A DNA stretch of 64,000 nucleotides from Pseudoalteromonas sp. XI10. GTDB lineage: Bacteria > Pseudomonadota > Gammaproteobacteria > Enterobacterales > Alteromonadaceae. Under the pieces are notes generated by a model. The model was not told the DNA's origin. It saw only the letters and a list, made by a program, of their open reading frames with translations, and ran no database searches. This document shows positions 35,448 to 45,036 of this stretch, one piece after another; the stretch's first letter is position 1, and each line of letters begins with the position of its first letter. The DNA lies in the NCBI RefSeq assembly GCF_001469895.1, contig NZ_LOPY01000047.1, positions 124,001 through 188,000 on the forward strand, given 5' to 3'. The translations under genes and the position numbers were made by a program.

Positions 35448-36815
35448 TTAGCTATAAAGCTTGTGCGCCCACTTAGTTAAACCTGCAGTAACACTACCAA
35501 AGTGATCCCCGTTCAGCATATTTATATCGCCTAAATGGGATTTTAACGCGGCCTTGATCAGCGGTGATTGCGCGCTACCGCCTGTTAAGTAAATGACATC
35601 AGGTGTTGTGCCAGCTTCTTGAATCGCTTGTTTAGCTAGGCTCACTATCTGACTTATTGAGTCATCAACAGCTAAAGCTAGATCTTTTAGCGTTAAGCAC
35701 TGTATTAAGTCTGAATCTAAGAAGCGTAAATCTGTAGTAAATTCATTGGCTGACGAGAGCGCAATTTTTGCCGCCTCGCCTTGCTGCACTAATTGATGAC
35801 CTTGCTTATTTTGCTGCAATTGAATTAAGCGTTTAAAAAGTGCAGGCTCTTTAACTTCTCGAAGTTGAGTCAGTAACTCACGATGATGGGCATCGCTATA
35901 AAACTGGCTTTGCAGATTCACATCATTGATTTTACAGGCTTGCCAAAACGGTTGATTCGGCAGTGGAAGACCCGATTTAAACTCAGTGCCTAAACCTAGT
36001 AATGGCATTAAACCATGAAAGCTCAGCGCAATATCTAAGTCATTTCCACCCACACGCTTACCACTGTGAGCTAAAAAGTCATTGTCACGGCATTGCTTGT
36101 CACGAAAGCTCGGCCCCATTTGTACAAATGAGCAATCGCTAGTACCCCCGCCAATATCGACAACCAACACTTTTTGGTCTTGCTGCAATGAGGTTTCATA
36201 ATCAATCCCCGCCGCTAATGGCTCATATAAAAACGACACCTCTTTAAAGCCTGCGCGCTTTGCTGCTCGCTCTAATATGCCGAGCGCTTGTTGATTAGAC
36301 TCTTCACCACCGACTGATTGAAAGTTTACCGGTCGTCCAATTACCGTTTCTGTTAATGTGTCTTGCAATGATTGCTCGGCGCGTTGTTTAATTTTTAAAA
36401 TCATCGCCGTGGCAATGTCTTCAAAGAAGTTTATTTGCCCTTGCTTTAAGCCTACTGCACCAAAGAATGACTTAGGTGATTTTACAAAGTAACCTTCTTC
36501 AGGAAATTGCACATACTCGCTAATTGCTTCGCGACCTATAAATAAGGTCTCATCACCAGCTTGTATATCAAGATCAGATTTAATACGAGGAATGGTATTT
36601 AAAAGCGCTTGTCGCTCAGTTTTAAAGTCGTGCTCAAATGGGCTACCCGTAAGGTGTTTTGTCACAAAATCGACAACTAATGCACTGTGATGAGTATAAA
36701 GTGTTGAGGGTAAATATTGCTTGCCCTGCTCAAGCGGCACTAAAGAGACTTGTTGCTCGTTATTCATTACACCGATTGCACAATTTGAGCTACCGTAATC
36801 AAAGCCTGCAAACAT
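35448..36815 (-). CDS. yegD: YegD-like Hsp70-family protein
   Basis: Seen: 455 aa, close to E. coli YegD (450). Actin-fold ATPase motifs are present: FAGFDYGSSNCAIGV (phosphate 1), VLVVDIGGGTSDCSF (phosphate 2) and VIYLTGGSAQSPLI (adenosine). The canonical Hsp70 substrate-binding domain is absent. Known: YegD is an uncharacterised member of the Hsp70 superfamily; a chaperone role is assumed rather than shown. The gene converges on mgsA with 32 bases between them. Confidence 0.88.
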   Translation of the reverse strand: MFAGFDYGSSNCAIGVMNNEQQVSLVPLEQGKQYLPSTLYTHHSALVVDFVTKHLTGSPFEHDFKTERQALLNTIPRIKSDLDIQAGDETLFIGREAISEYVQFPEEGYFVKSPKSFFGAVGLKQGQINFFEDIATAMILKIKQRAEQSLQDTLTETVIGRPVNFQSVGGEESNQQALGILERAAKRAGFKEVSFLYEPLAAGIDYETSLQQDQKVLVVDIGGGTSDCSFVQMGPSFRDKQCRDNDFLAHSGKRVGGNDLDIALSFHGLMPLLGLGTEFKSGLPLPNQPFWQACKINDVNLQSQFYSDAHHRELLTQLREVKEPALFKRLIQLQQNKQGHQLVQQGEAAKIALSSANEFTTDLRFLDSDLIQCLTLKDLALAVDDSISQIVSLAKQAIQEAGTTPDVIYLTGGSAQSPLIKAALKSHLGDINMLNGDHFGSVTAGLTKWAHKLYS

Positions 36816-36882
36816 TCTAACACCTATACATCAATAAAAAGGCCGCGAAATTTACCATAGTCGCAGCCGTTTTTGAATGACG

Positions 36883-37722
36883 CTATGGCGTTTCATGTAA
36901 AAAGCTTGCAAAACGTGGTAGGCCATTCTTAGTAAAGCCATGATATTTGTAGGTAATAGTACTACCTATCGCTGGGGGCGATGATCTTTGTTGATCGGTA
37001 AACCCCGAGCCAATTTTAAACTCGGTACCATCACTGCTGCGCACCTTGAGTGCACCAAGCATATTTTTATACTTACCCTTTCCTGCGATATAACCGATTA
37101 CAACCGCTTCAGCGTCAAAATAAGGCTTTAACTTTAGCAATGCATCACTTCGCCCTGCACTATGCTTTGCAGCTGCTAGATGCAACATGACGCCCTCAGC
37201 TCCTTGTGCGATTAGTTCATCCATAAACAAACTAAGTTGCTTGTTATCATTAAAGTGCATTTGCGCAACGGCTTTAATATGCTCACTTTGCAGCTGGTTT
37301 ACTAACCTTGTGTAGTTTTCATAGCGTTGACTAAATGGCGTTGTCGCATCCGGCATATCAAATATCATATAACTGACGGTTTGCCATTCTGATTCTACAG
37401 GTGTGACTTTTCGAACGATCCCGCTCACATTGGCAAAATCTTGGCGCTTAGTCCAAAGCTCTCCATCAAGCCAAACACCTGGCAGTGGATCTGTGAACCA
37501 CTTGGGGGCATAAATTGGGTTACCATTTCGGGTTACTAATTGACTCCCTGTCCAAATAGCTCGAACGCCATCATATTTTTCACTAACTAAATAGTCAGAT
37601 ACATTTACCTTTTCGGCTTGATAGACGTTTGCTAAAAGGACTGAAGGAGCTTGTTGCGCTTCGGCTGAAAAGCCTATAAATAACGTGATTGCGCACAAAA
37701 GCGCACGAGTGAATTTAACCAT
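36883..37722 (-). CDS. Exported ATP-dependent DNA ligase (LigE/Lig-E type)
   Basis: Seen: 279 aa. The second of two tandem ATGs (37722) is preferred because AAGGAAG is better spaced. A signal peptide (cut after AEA) precedes a minimal ligase: motif I EKYDGVR with Lys49 as the AMP-accepting residue, LDGELW (motif III), EGVMLH (motif IV) and LLKLKP (motif V), then a small OB domain. No zinc-finger or BRCT part. Known: Lig-E enzymes of Gram-negative bacteria carry leader peptides and seal nicks in the periplasm or outside, with proposed roles in DNA uptake or biofilm DNA. Monocistronic. Confidence 0.88.
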   Translation of the reverse strand: MVKFTRALLCAITLFIGFSAEAQQAPSVLLANVYQAEKVNVSDYLVSEKYDGVRAIWTGSQLVTRNGNPIYAPKWFTDPLPGVWLDGELWTKRQDFANVSGIVRKVTPVESEWQTVSYMIFDMPDATTPFSQRYENYTRLVNQLQSEHIKAVAQMHFNDNKQLSLFMDELIAQGAEGVMLHLAAAKHSAGRSDALLKLKPYFDAEAVVIGYIAGKGKYKNMLGALKVRSSDGTEFKIGSGFTDQQRSSPPAIGSTITYKYHGFTKNGLPRFASFLHETP

Positions 37723-37799
37723 CATTGCTTCCTTGCAAATTTGTGAGTATTAACTGGCTTTGACTACTTAACAAAAGCAGCTTAGCAACAGTCAGCTAA

Positions 37800-38456
37800 T
37801 TATAGTTTAGTTTGTAGCCATTTGAAAAATTCGTTCAAATCAGCAAACACACCCGCGGCTTTACTAAAATCATGCTCTAACGTGAAATGATTTGGCACCG
37901 CATACACAGCAACACCGGCATTGCTTGCTGCAGTGACACCGGTAAAGGTATCTTCGACGGCTACAGCCTCATTAGCCTTTATATCTAGCGTATCTAGAGC
38001 TAATTGATAAGGGTCACCAGCAGGTTTAGGATTATTAACATCATCTTTGGTAACCACACAGTCAAACCAATCGAAAATGCCATAGCCTTTTAAAATAGGA
38101 TAGGCTTCATCTTTTGCACTACCTGTTACTAATGCCATTTTTAAATCACTGGCTTTGACTTGCTCAAGCACCGCTTTTGCATGTGGCATAAAGGCGGGCA
38201 AATTAGTACTAACAAAACGGCCAAATGCAGCGTACTTATCATCCGTTAACTGTTCTGGGCTGATAGTAAGCCCATAATTTGTCACAACCTCTTTAGCGGC
38301 TTCAAGTGTTGGTCTTCCTGAGAAGCGCTGACAAAACGTAGCTTCATCATACTGCACGCCAAAAGGAGCTAACAAATCATTCCAAATATTAAAATGCACA
38401 CTTTCAGAGTCAACCAAGGTGCCATCCATATCAAACAATACTGCTTTTAAAGTCAT
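37800..38456 (-). CDS. HAD-superfamily phosphatase/phosphomutase
   Basis: Seen: 218 aa from the ATG at 38456, with GAAGGA six bases upstream; longer in-frame starts would bury this site. HAD motifs: FDMDGTLVD (nucleophile Asp9, acid/base Asp11), VTGSAKDEA (motif II), NPKPAGDPY (motif III) and VEDTFTG (motif IV). A helical cap lies between motifs I and II, the beta-phosphoglucomutase-like subclass. Known: acts on small phosphorylated metabolites. The substrate cannot be told. The 99-aa gene ends just upstream and may be co-transcribed. Confidence 0.85.
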   Translation of the reverse strand: MTLKAVLFDMDGTLVDSESVHFNIWNDLLAPFGVQYDEATFCQRFSGRPTLEAAKEVVTNYGLTISPEQLTDDKYAAFGRFVSTNLPAFMPHAKAVLEQVKASDLKMALVTGSAKDEAYPILKGYGIFDWFDCVVTKDDVNNPKPAGDPYQLALDTLDIKANEAVAVEDTFTGVTAASNAGVAVYAVPNHFTLEHDFSKAAGVFADLNEFFKWLQTKL

Positions 38457-38504
38457 CCTCATTCCTTCAAAGTAAAAAGGTGCCATAGGCACCTTTAAAT
38501 ATGA

Positions 38505-38804
38505 TTATTCAGTTAAGCCCGCAGGTGGCTCAGCAAACGCTTCTTCGCCTGTTTCTACATCAACCAGCTCGTAGCCACGTTGCTTTCTTACCACTTTTAA
38601 AACCGGCTTAGAAAACGCTGTTTTTAAACGATCTGCATCTGCTTCAAGTTCTTCGACTGTATTACCAAATGGTGCTGCACCGGTTTCTGACCAGTTAGTT
38701 ACTTTACCATTTAAGTTATATTCAACTTCATGAATTTGATATTGTGCCGCTTCATCTTTTGTTGCTTCACAAAAAATTACACGGTAGTTCCAAAATCCAG
38801 CCAT
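38505..38804 (-). CDS. Conserved-looking small cytosolic protein of unknown function
   Basis: Seen: 99 aa from MAGFWNYRV; a longer frame from 38825 adds seven residues with no better ribosome site. An aromatic start (FWNYRVIF) is followed by YQIHEVEYNLNGKVTNWSETG, and the C-terminal part is acidic (VDVETGEEAFAEPP). No signal peptide or membrane segment. The family was not recognised. The 48-base gap to the HAD gene suggests co-transcription. Confidence 0.6.
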   Translation of the reverse strand: MAGFWNYRVIFCEATKDEAAQYQIHEVEYNLNGKVTNWSETGAAPFGNTVEELEADADRLKTAFSKPVLKVVRKQRGYELVDVETGEEAFAEPPAGLTE

Positions 38805-38867
38805 AGTTATTCTCTTTCTCTTCAATTAATCCTGCCACTTTAGCAGTTACCAACGCGATTATAAACG

Positions 38868-38893
38868 AAAAAACCCGCTATACAGCGGGTTTT
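38868..38893 (-). terminator. Terminator of the TonB-dependent receptor gene
   Basis: AAACCCGCT / AGCGGGTTT stem with TTTTTT on the minus strand, 22 bases beyond the receptor stop. Confidence 0.85.
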
Positions 38894-38914
38894 AATAGGA
38901 CTTATTATTTCAGC

Positions 38915-41176
38915 TTAGAAGAAGCTTACTTTGAACTCAGCACCGATGTAACGCTCTTCGTTCACCATTGCTGTGTTGTTATTGAAGTCGATAGCACCGA
39001 TTGATTGTTGCTCGTCGAACATGTTACGAACGAATGCTGATACTTCATATTCGTTGTCGCCTTCAGCCCAAGCATAACCTGCACGTAAACCTACTTCAGT
39101 TAACGGCTTGCCTTCAAACTCAACTGACTCGTATAAGAAGTAGTTGATTTCGCTGCGGTAAGACACGTCAGCGTAAGTGAAGAATTCACCGTCAGCTACT
39201 TCGCGGCTATAGCGTAATGTAAGGTTAGAGATCCACTCAGGTGCGTGCGGTAAGCTGTTACCATCAAGGATAGCTTGACCTGCGCTGTTTAATGAGTTTG
39301 TTACAGTACACTGCGCACATACGTCAACGGCTAGGTCTTTATCATCAAGCTCAGTGTTGTTGTAGCTTAAGTTAAATGTAGCGTTTAGGTTGTCAGTTAA
39401 TACCCACTCAGTGTCTAACTCAAAACCGTAACCAGTTGTCTTATCAGCATTAACTAAACGGTTGAAGTTTGCACCACCACCTACAGCTGTTAATTGTTGG
39501 TCATCCATTGTGTAGTAGAACACAGTTGCGTTTACACGACCTTGGCCGTCAAGTACGTCTGATTTGATACCTGTTTCAAAAGACGTCACAGTTTCAGACT
39601 CAGCAACAGTTACTTCATCACCGAATAAAATACGACCTTGGATACTTGGTGCACGGAAGCTGTTAGCAACACGCGCGTACCAGTTTACGTCGTCGTTGAT
39701 CTTGTAGTTAGCAGATAAATCCCAGCTAACGTGATCGTCACTTGGGTTTTCTGTTAGGAATAACGCACCGCCACCTGCTGGGCTTAAAGTACGGTTTGCA
39801 GAGAACTCTTTTTCGTCATCTGAGTAACGTAGACCTGCAGTGATTTTTAAGTCGTCAGTGATTGTGTAATCTAATGAACCGAATACCGCCCATGCTTTTG
39901 TATCTTGCTGCTGGATAACATAGCCGTTTAACTCACCTGGTGTTGAACCATAAGTGTCGTAGCTGAAGTTTTCGATTGTTAGCGCTTCATCAAAGTAGAA
40001 AACACCTACTTGGAAGTTTACGTCGCCAGCATAGTTGCTAGATAAACGAAGTTCTTGCGTGTATTGGTCTTGATCTGGAATACCGTCAGCACTTTCAGAA
40101 TAGAACGGGATAAAACCTGGGCCCATATCTGGTAAGTAGCTTGCACCGTAACCACCGTCGATGTCAGCGCGAGAATAGATTTCAGCGCTTTCCCATGCAG
40201 AGATTGACGTAAGAGTTAAATCATTGATATCCCACTCAAGCTTTAAGCTTGCGCCTTGAGATTCAACTTGCTGTGTCGCACGAGAAGCAGCATCGTGGTA
40301 AACCACATCATGTTCGTAGTTATCAGCTAAATCGTTTGTGCCTGCTTTAATAGCGTTACCACGGAATGCGATTGGCGTACCGTCCATATCACGAACGTGG
40401 TAGTTGAAAAGACCAGTGAAATCGTCACCTTCATATAAGAACTGAACACGTGCAGCTTTTTCAGTGTAACCACCTAATACGTCATCTTGTTCAAAACCCG
40501 GTGCACGGTTATCGATGTAATCGTCTTTTTCTTGCCAAAGTACAGAAACACGCGTTGATAAACGGTCTGTTAGGCCACCGCCAACAGCACCTTCAAAATC
40601 AACTGCGCCACGGCTACCGTAAGATACTGAGCCATAGCCTTCAAATTCTTGTGATGGCTTAACTGTATCAAATTTAACAAGGCCAGCCGGTGTGTTACGA
40701 CCGAATAAAGTACCTTGTGGGCCACGTAGAACTTCTACACGTGCTACGTCAAATACAGGGAAACCTTTTAAGATTGCGTTCTCTTGAACAACTTCGTCTA
40801 CAACTAACGAAACTGGTTGAGAAGCATTTAGGTCAAAGTCAGTGTTACCTAGACCACGAACATAAAAGCGTGGGAAAGAACGACCAAACGAAGATTCGAT
40901 TGATAAGCTTGGGATCTTCGCATTCATAAAACGAATATCCATACCAGCTGAGCTGTAAGCGTCTAAGCTGTCACCTTGTAATGCAGATACAGCTACAGGT
41001 ACTTCCTGTGCGTTTTCTACACGTTTACGAGCGGTGATTTGAATAACTTCTAGTTGGTTGTTTTTTTCTGCTGTCGCTTCGTCGGCAGCAAGAGTTGAAA
41101 ATGAAGTACCTGCTACGGCAGAGAACAACGTTGCATTGATAAGTGTTGCTAACGTAGATCTTTTCATTGCTTTCAT
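38915..41176 (-). CDS. TonB-dependent outer-membrane receptor
   Basis: Seen: 753 aa with a signal peptide (cut near TLA-A), a TonB-box-like segment (LEVIQITARKR), a plug domain (VPVAVSALQG... VEVLRGPQGTLFGRNTPAGLVKF) and a 22-strand-type barrel ending in Phe. Known: takes up large or scarce nutrients (siderophores, cobalamin, glycans, degradation products) across the outer membrane using ExbBD-TonB energy. The plug sequence resembles the FecA/FyuA-like family common in marine bacteria. No substrate genes are adjacent, so the ligand is unknown. Monocistronic with its own terminator. Confidence 0.93.
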   Translation of the reverse strand: MKAMKRSTLATLINATLFSAVAGTSFSTLAADEATAEKNNQLEVIQITARKRVENAQEVPVAVSALQGDSLDAYSSAGMDIRFMNAKIPSLSIESSFGRSFPRFYVRGLGNTDFDLNASQPVSLVVDEVVQENAILKGFPVFDVARVEVLRGPQGTLFGRNTPAGLVKFDTVKPSQEFEGYGSVSYGSRGAVDFEGAVGGGLTDRLSTRVSVLWQEKDDYIDNRAPGFEQDDVLGGYTEKAARVQFLYEGDDFTGLFNYHVRDMDGTPIAFRGNAIKAGTNDLADNYEHDVVYHDAASRATQQVESQGASLKLEWDINDLTLTSISAWESAEIYSRADIDGGYGASYLPDMGPGFIPFYSESADGIPDQDQYTQELRLSSNYAGDVNFQVGVFYFDEALTIENFSYDTYGSTPGELNGYVIQQQDTKAWAVFGSLDYTITDDLKITAGLRYSDDEKEFSANRTLSPAGGGALFLTENPSDDHVSWDLSANYKINDDVNWYARVANSFRAPSIQGRILFGDEVTVAESETVTSFETGIKSDVLDGQGRVNATVFYYTMDDQQLTAVGGGANFNRLVNADKTTGYGFELDTEWVLTDNLNATFNLSYNNTELDDKDLAVDVCAQCTVTNSLNSAGQAILDGNSLPHAPEWISNLTLRYSREVADGEFFTYADVSYRSEINYFLYESVEFEGKPLTEVGLRAGYAWAEGDNEYEVSAFVRNMFDEQQSIGAIDFNNNTAMVNEERYIGAEFKVSFF

Positions 41177-41544
41177 GTCGGGTTTTAACCTTTTTTATGC
41201 ACTCTTATTCAACGGTGATGATGTTGCGTCAATTCATTTGACGGGCTCGGCCAATTTTTCGCGCCTTGTAATAAGCTGCGCGGACCTCTAGTTCGAGAGT
41301 GCAAAACGAAGTAAAGAGGCTGAACGAACGCTGACGATTATAACACTTTATGACACTTTTACTGCATTAAAAATTAGAAATATACAATTTTTTTACAACA
41401 ATTAGCGGCAACATCGCCGCATTTAGAAGATTTTATGCAATTATTTTTCACCAAAGCGGACATATGTCCTGTGCATCTAATTGCAACAATGTGTAGACAT
41501 TATGTACAAATGAGAGCCGCTTTCATTTACCCCTTTTTTAGCAA
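41177..41544. other. Spacer between TonB receptor and MscS gene, no gene found
   Basis: No credible coding frame. The right part must hold the end of the mscS transcript; GCGGC / GCCGC at 41405-41420 is a short hairpin without T run. The left part must hold the receptor promoter. A 12-base palindrome GGACATATGTCC lies at 41458-41469, not clearly above chance. No convincing Fur or TyrR box was seen. Confidence 0.5.
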
Positions 41545-43239
41545 CTAATCAGCCACACGTGCGAATTCTGGGTTGGCTAATTCACATTCATGCTCATTTA
41601 ATAAGCCTAAGATTGCTAAGTTTAACTCTTCGATTACTTCCATATAAAAAGCAAAGTCGACGGTCTCTACGTAGCTTAGTACATCCACTTGTAAAGCCCA
41701 AGGCGTGAAGCCTTTAAAGCGAACACGGCAAGGCTCAAAGGCAATGTGCTTATGTTGCTCTAAAAGCTCTCTTAGGGCTTGCATAAACGACATTAGGTTT
41801 TGTTGCTTAGTATTGGCACTGAGCATCAATTTAGGTCGATAAGAAATACGCTCTCGTTCAGAAACATTCTCAAGCTGCATATCAACAAACTTTGCATTCG
41901 CTACATAGATAACTGAACGATCAAGCGTTCGAATTCGCGTTGCTCTTAGTCCTATTTCTTCTACCGTGCCTAACTGGCTGCCAAACTTACATAAGCTACC
42001 TATTTTTACTGGTGCAGAAATATATAAAGTGATTGCTGCAATGATATTCTCAACCGTTTTTTGCGCTGCAAGGGCAATTGCAAGGCCACCAATACCTAAA
42101 CCTGCCAGTAAGGTAGTGGCATTAAAGCCTAAGTTTTCAAACCACATGAATAGCAACGAAATGACAATCAGGGTTTTTGCTACATTACTTATAGGGCGTA
42201 ATAAGAAAATCGCTTGTGGTTTATCTTGTCTAATAAAGCGCTGGCTTAATCTGTGTTTGGCAAGATCAACTGCCCGTAGGCAAATCCAGCCCCAAGCGAT
42301 CAATAACACGGTCGCGCCATGGAATAGCGCCATCACAGCAATAGTTACATTAGATTGGTCGTTCAATGAACGCGCCATAAATACCGCAAGTAACAGGCTA
42401 ACCGGCCCATTAATAAAACCAATAACGTCTTTTTCTATAGGGACTTTTAAGTGTGCGAGAATAAATGTGATTATGCGGGTAATGATAATCGCGACCGCTA
42501 AAAACAGTACAAATGTGAAGGCAAAGTAAATCCACTGCCAAAGCATCACACCCAAAAATTCAATGTCTGGTAGGTTATCGTAAAGCCACTCACCAACTCG
42601 GTTATAGCCATACTCTTTGGTGAGTAGAGGGATTTGACTTACGGTGGCATTCGATATTTTCCAGATCCGGTTACCTGTTTTATCATCAGGTACACTTTGC
42701 AATAAAATTTGCACCTTACCTTGTGAAGTGCTGATTTCTCCAACCAAATCACGATAACTAGGCACGCTTTCTTTTTGCTTTCCTTTAGGCTTATTGCTCA
42801 AGTTATCAACATCGACCCACAAGGTACGGTCAAGTACCACTGATAGATTTTCAGCAAGCTGAATTTTTCCTAATGCCTCAACTTCTTTGGGTAAGTTACG
42901 ATAGTCAAGATAATGGCTGGCACGTTCAAAATCTCGGTCCCGGGCCGCTTTTAAGTACCCCTGCATGGAGCTGCGTGGTGTAATTCGGTCAAAGGCATCA
43001 TAGGGTAAGTCATCTTCAAGAGGCTCCTGCACTTTTTCCGTTGTAGCAGGTGTATTCGTTTCAGATTCTTGTTTGGCCGGCTTTTGTTCGGCTTGCTCTT
43101 CCTTGTTGTCTTTATCAATTAAGGATTTAACGGTCACTTCAGGTGTAGTTGTTGCCCATAATGGCGCATTAAACAACAGTAAAAAACACACTAATAACTT
43201 ACTAAATTGTAATGAAAACTTGGTATTACAACGGCTCAC
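41545..43239 (-). CDS. MscS-family mechanosensitive channel with N-terminal exported domain
   Basis: Seen: 564 aa from GTG. A signal-like segment (LLVCFLLLFNAPLWA) is followed by a charged linker rich in Glu, Lys and Gln (about 35-75) and a soluble domain (about 80-215). Four or five membrane helices follow, with the pore-type helix LLAGLGIGGLAIALAAQKTVENIIA, and a cytosolic MscS beta/alpha vestibule (ISAPVKIGSLCKFG onward). Known: MscS channels open on membrane tension in hypo-osmotic shock; larger relatives have sensory periplasmic domains. Monocistronic. Function as a channel is likely; gating signal unknown. Confidence 0.88.
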   Translation of the reverse strand: MSRCNTKFSLQFSKLLVCFLLLFNAPLWATTTPEVTVKSLIDKDNKEEQAEQKPAKQESETNTPATTEKVQEPLEDDLPYDAFDRITPRSSMQGYLKAARDRDFERASHYLDYRNLPKEVEALGKIQLAENLSVVLDRTLWVDVDNLSNKPKGKQKESVPSYRDLVGEISTSQGKVQILLQSVPDDKTGNRIWKISNATVSQIPLLTKEYGYNRVGEWLYDNLPDIEFLGVMLWQWIYFAFTFVLFLAVAIIITRIITFILAHLKVPIEKDVIGFINGPVSLLLAVFMARSLNDQSNVTIAVMALFHGATVLLIAWGWICLRAVDLAKHRLSQRFIRQDKPQAIFLLRPISNVAKTLIVISLLFMWFENLGFNATTLLAGLGIGGLAIALAAQKTVENIIAAITLYISAPVKIGSLCKFGSQLGTVEEIGLRATRIRTLDRSVIYVANAKFVDMQLENVSERERISYRPKLMLSANTKQQNLMSFMQALRELLEQHKHIAFEPCRVRFKGFTPWALQVDVLSYVETVDFAFYMEVIEELNLAILGLLNEHECELANPEFARVAD

Positions 43240-43394
43240 ACTCTATTCCTTGTTCGATAAACATTAAATCGCTGAAATAATCAGCTAATTAAATTAGAGC
43301 ATGGTTTGTGTAACTGTACAAAAAATAATTAAAAATCTTTGCAAGCAAGCACTGAAATGTTAGTTATATAGAGGCTTAAGCAAAGGATACTATT

Positions 43395-43943
43395 ATGCAA
43401 ATCTCAAGTTCACTTATCCCCCATTGGTCATCATTAATGATCCATGGTGCCATTGCCATCGTTTTTGGCTTATGTGGTTGGTTTGCCCCAGAAGCCTCAT
43501 TAGCGATTCTGATGTTTATTTTCGCCGCTTACTTTTTTGTCGATGGTGCCATTAGAACTTGGTTAGCTATTGTTTCAAAAAATGAAAATCCACTTTGGTG
43601 GATGCTATTAGTTGGTGGTTTAATTTCAATTGCTGCTGCACTTGTAACCCTGTTTGCTCCCAACGTAACGGCTATCTTAATGCTGTACTTTATTGCCGCA
43701 TGGGCCATTGCTATCGGAGTGATTGAAATATTGATTGCGAGTAAGCTACGCAAAGAGATCAGTAATGAATGGCTGTTAATTGGTAGCGGTATTATTTCGA
43801 TTATCTTTGGTGGTTATCTGATATTTAACCCTGGCGCGGGCATAATCACCCTACTTTGGCTAGTTGCAACCTATGCCATCGTATTTGGCATAATGATGGT
43901 GTTGCTTGCTATGAAGCTAAAAAAACTCAATGAACAAGCATAA
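43395..43943 (+). CDS. HdeD-like DUF308 membrane protein
   Basis: Seen: 182 aa with six short membrane helices in three pairs, starting HWSSLMIHGAIAIVFGLCGWF, the DUF308/HdeD repeat pattern. AAAGGA precedes the ATG. Known: E. coli HdeD aids acid resistance at high cell density; the mechanism is unclear. It lies between two mscS-type genes on the opposite strand, suggesting an envelope-stress neighbourhood but no operon. Confidence 0.85.
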   Translation: MQISSSLIPHWSSLMIHGAIAIVFGLCGWFAPEASLAILMFIFAAYFFVDGAIRTWLAIVSKNENPLWWMLLVGGLISIAAALVTLFAPNVTAILMLYFIAAWAIAIGVIEILIASKLRKEISNEWLLIGSGIISIIFGGYLIFNPGAGIITLLWLVATYAIVFGIMMVLLAMKLKKLNEQA

Positions 43944-43968
43944 AAAAAGCGGCTAAGCCGCTTTTTTT
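43942..43968 (+). terminator. Bidirectional terminator between the DUF308 and mscS genes
   Basis: Seven A, GCGGC, TAA loop, GCCGC, seven T: symmetrical. Its T arm contains the last bases of the converging mscS gene stop. Confidence 0.9.
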
Positions 43969-44839
43969 ATTTTTGGTTATTACGCCTTGTTAAAGCAATC
44001 TCACCATCGATATGAATATCGCGCTGCGGGAATGCAATGGTAATGTTGTTTTCAGCAAATACTTTATAAATGCTAAAACGCAGCTCACTGCGCACTTGGC
44101 GAAGCGGTGCTTCTGATTCAGCACATACCCAGAAAATAGCGCTAAAAGTTAAAGAGCTATCAGCAAAGTCATCAAATAACACGGATGATGCTGGTGTTTT
44201 TAAAATGGCTGGGTGATCATCAAGAATTTGCTTCATCAGCTTCTCTACAAGCACCACGTCTGAACCATAAGCAACGCCAACATTCACAAATGAACGGGCA
44301 TTACGGTCAATTAAGGTCCAGTTAGTTACTGTGTTTTCTAATAACTGGCTATTTGGTACCAGCATATGCACACCATCGTTACGGCGGATACGAGTTGAGC
44401 GAGTATTAATTGTCTCAACGACTCCTTTAGCTGTGCCCACTTCTAAAAAGTCACCAATACGAATTGGTCGCTCCCACATTAAAATCCAACCACTAATAAA
44501 GTTATTGATAATATTTTGCGCACCAAAACCAACACCAATTGCAATGGCACCAGAAACAAATGCAAACGCCGTTAGAGGAATGTTGAGTACCTCTAGCGAG
44601 GTAAACACAAGTACTGCGATGGTCACAACAAGGTAAATACGGGTAAATAAGTGAACCGCGTCAGGGCCTAGGTTTTTTGCCAGTAATGCTTTTTTAATTA
44701 ATCGACCAATCCAGGTAACCACAAACCACATCAAAAACAGCACCAAAGGCACTTGAATTACTTTTAGTACAGTAATTTGCACATCATTATAGGTGAACAA
44801 TACAAACGATAATGCAGATTGCAGATCAGCAAGGGTCAT
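43967..44839 (-). CDS. Small MscS-type mechanosensitive channel
   Basis: Seen: 290 aa, near the E. coli MscS length (286). Three membrane helices; the third is AFAFVSGAIAIGVGFGAQNIINNFISG, the Gly/Ala-rich pore helix. A cytosolic domain with WERPIRIGDFLEVG and RSTRIRRNDGVHMLVPNSQLLENTVTNW, the standard MscS core, follows. Known: tension-gated release of solutes upon hypo-osmotic shock. Monocistronic; its start is the only early ATG. Confidence 0.93.
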   Translation of the reverse strand: MTLADLQSALSFVLFTYNDVQITVLKVIQVPLVLFLMWFVVTWIGRLIKKALLAKNLGPDAVHLFTRIYLVVTIAVLVFTSLEVLNIPLTAFAFVSGAIAIGVGFGAQNIINNFISGWILMWERPIRIGDFLEVGTAKGVVETINTRSTRIRRNDGVHMLVPNSQLLENTVTNWTLIDRNARSFVNVGVAYGSDVVLVEKLMKQILDDHPAILKTPASSVLFDDFADSSLTFSAIFWVCAESEAPLRQVRSELRFSIYKVFAENNITIAFPQRDIHIDGEIALTRRNNQK

Positions 44840-45036
44840 AAATTAACATTCCTAGTAAAAATCAGTTTGGTTCAGTTGTGACTAAGTTTAGCACGGCATA
44901 ATAGGTGAAAACTTGGTAAATACTAAGTTCTTTATGCGCAATATGCGCTAATTATTAACTATTTTAGACTACAGCTGCTATATACATAGAGAGAGCTTGA
45001 GGTTTCACAGGCTTTGAATAGCACGAGGAGAACACA

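Noticed and set aside
41458..41469. Twelve-base palindrome GGACATATGTCC as an operator
   Set aside because: Palindromes this short are expected several times by chance in 64 kb and no second copy or partner element was seen.
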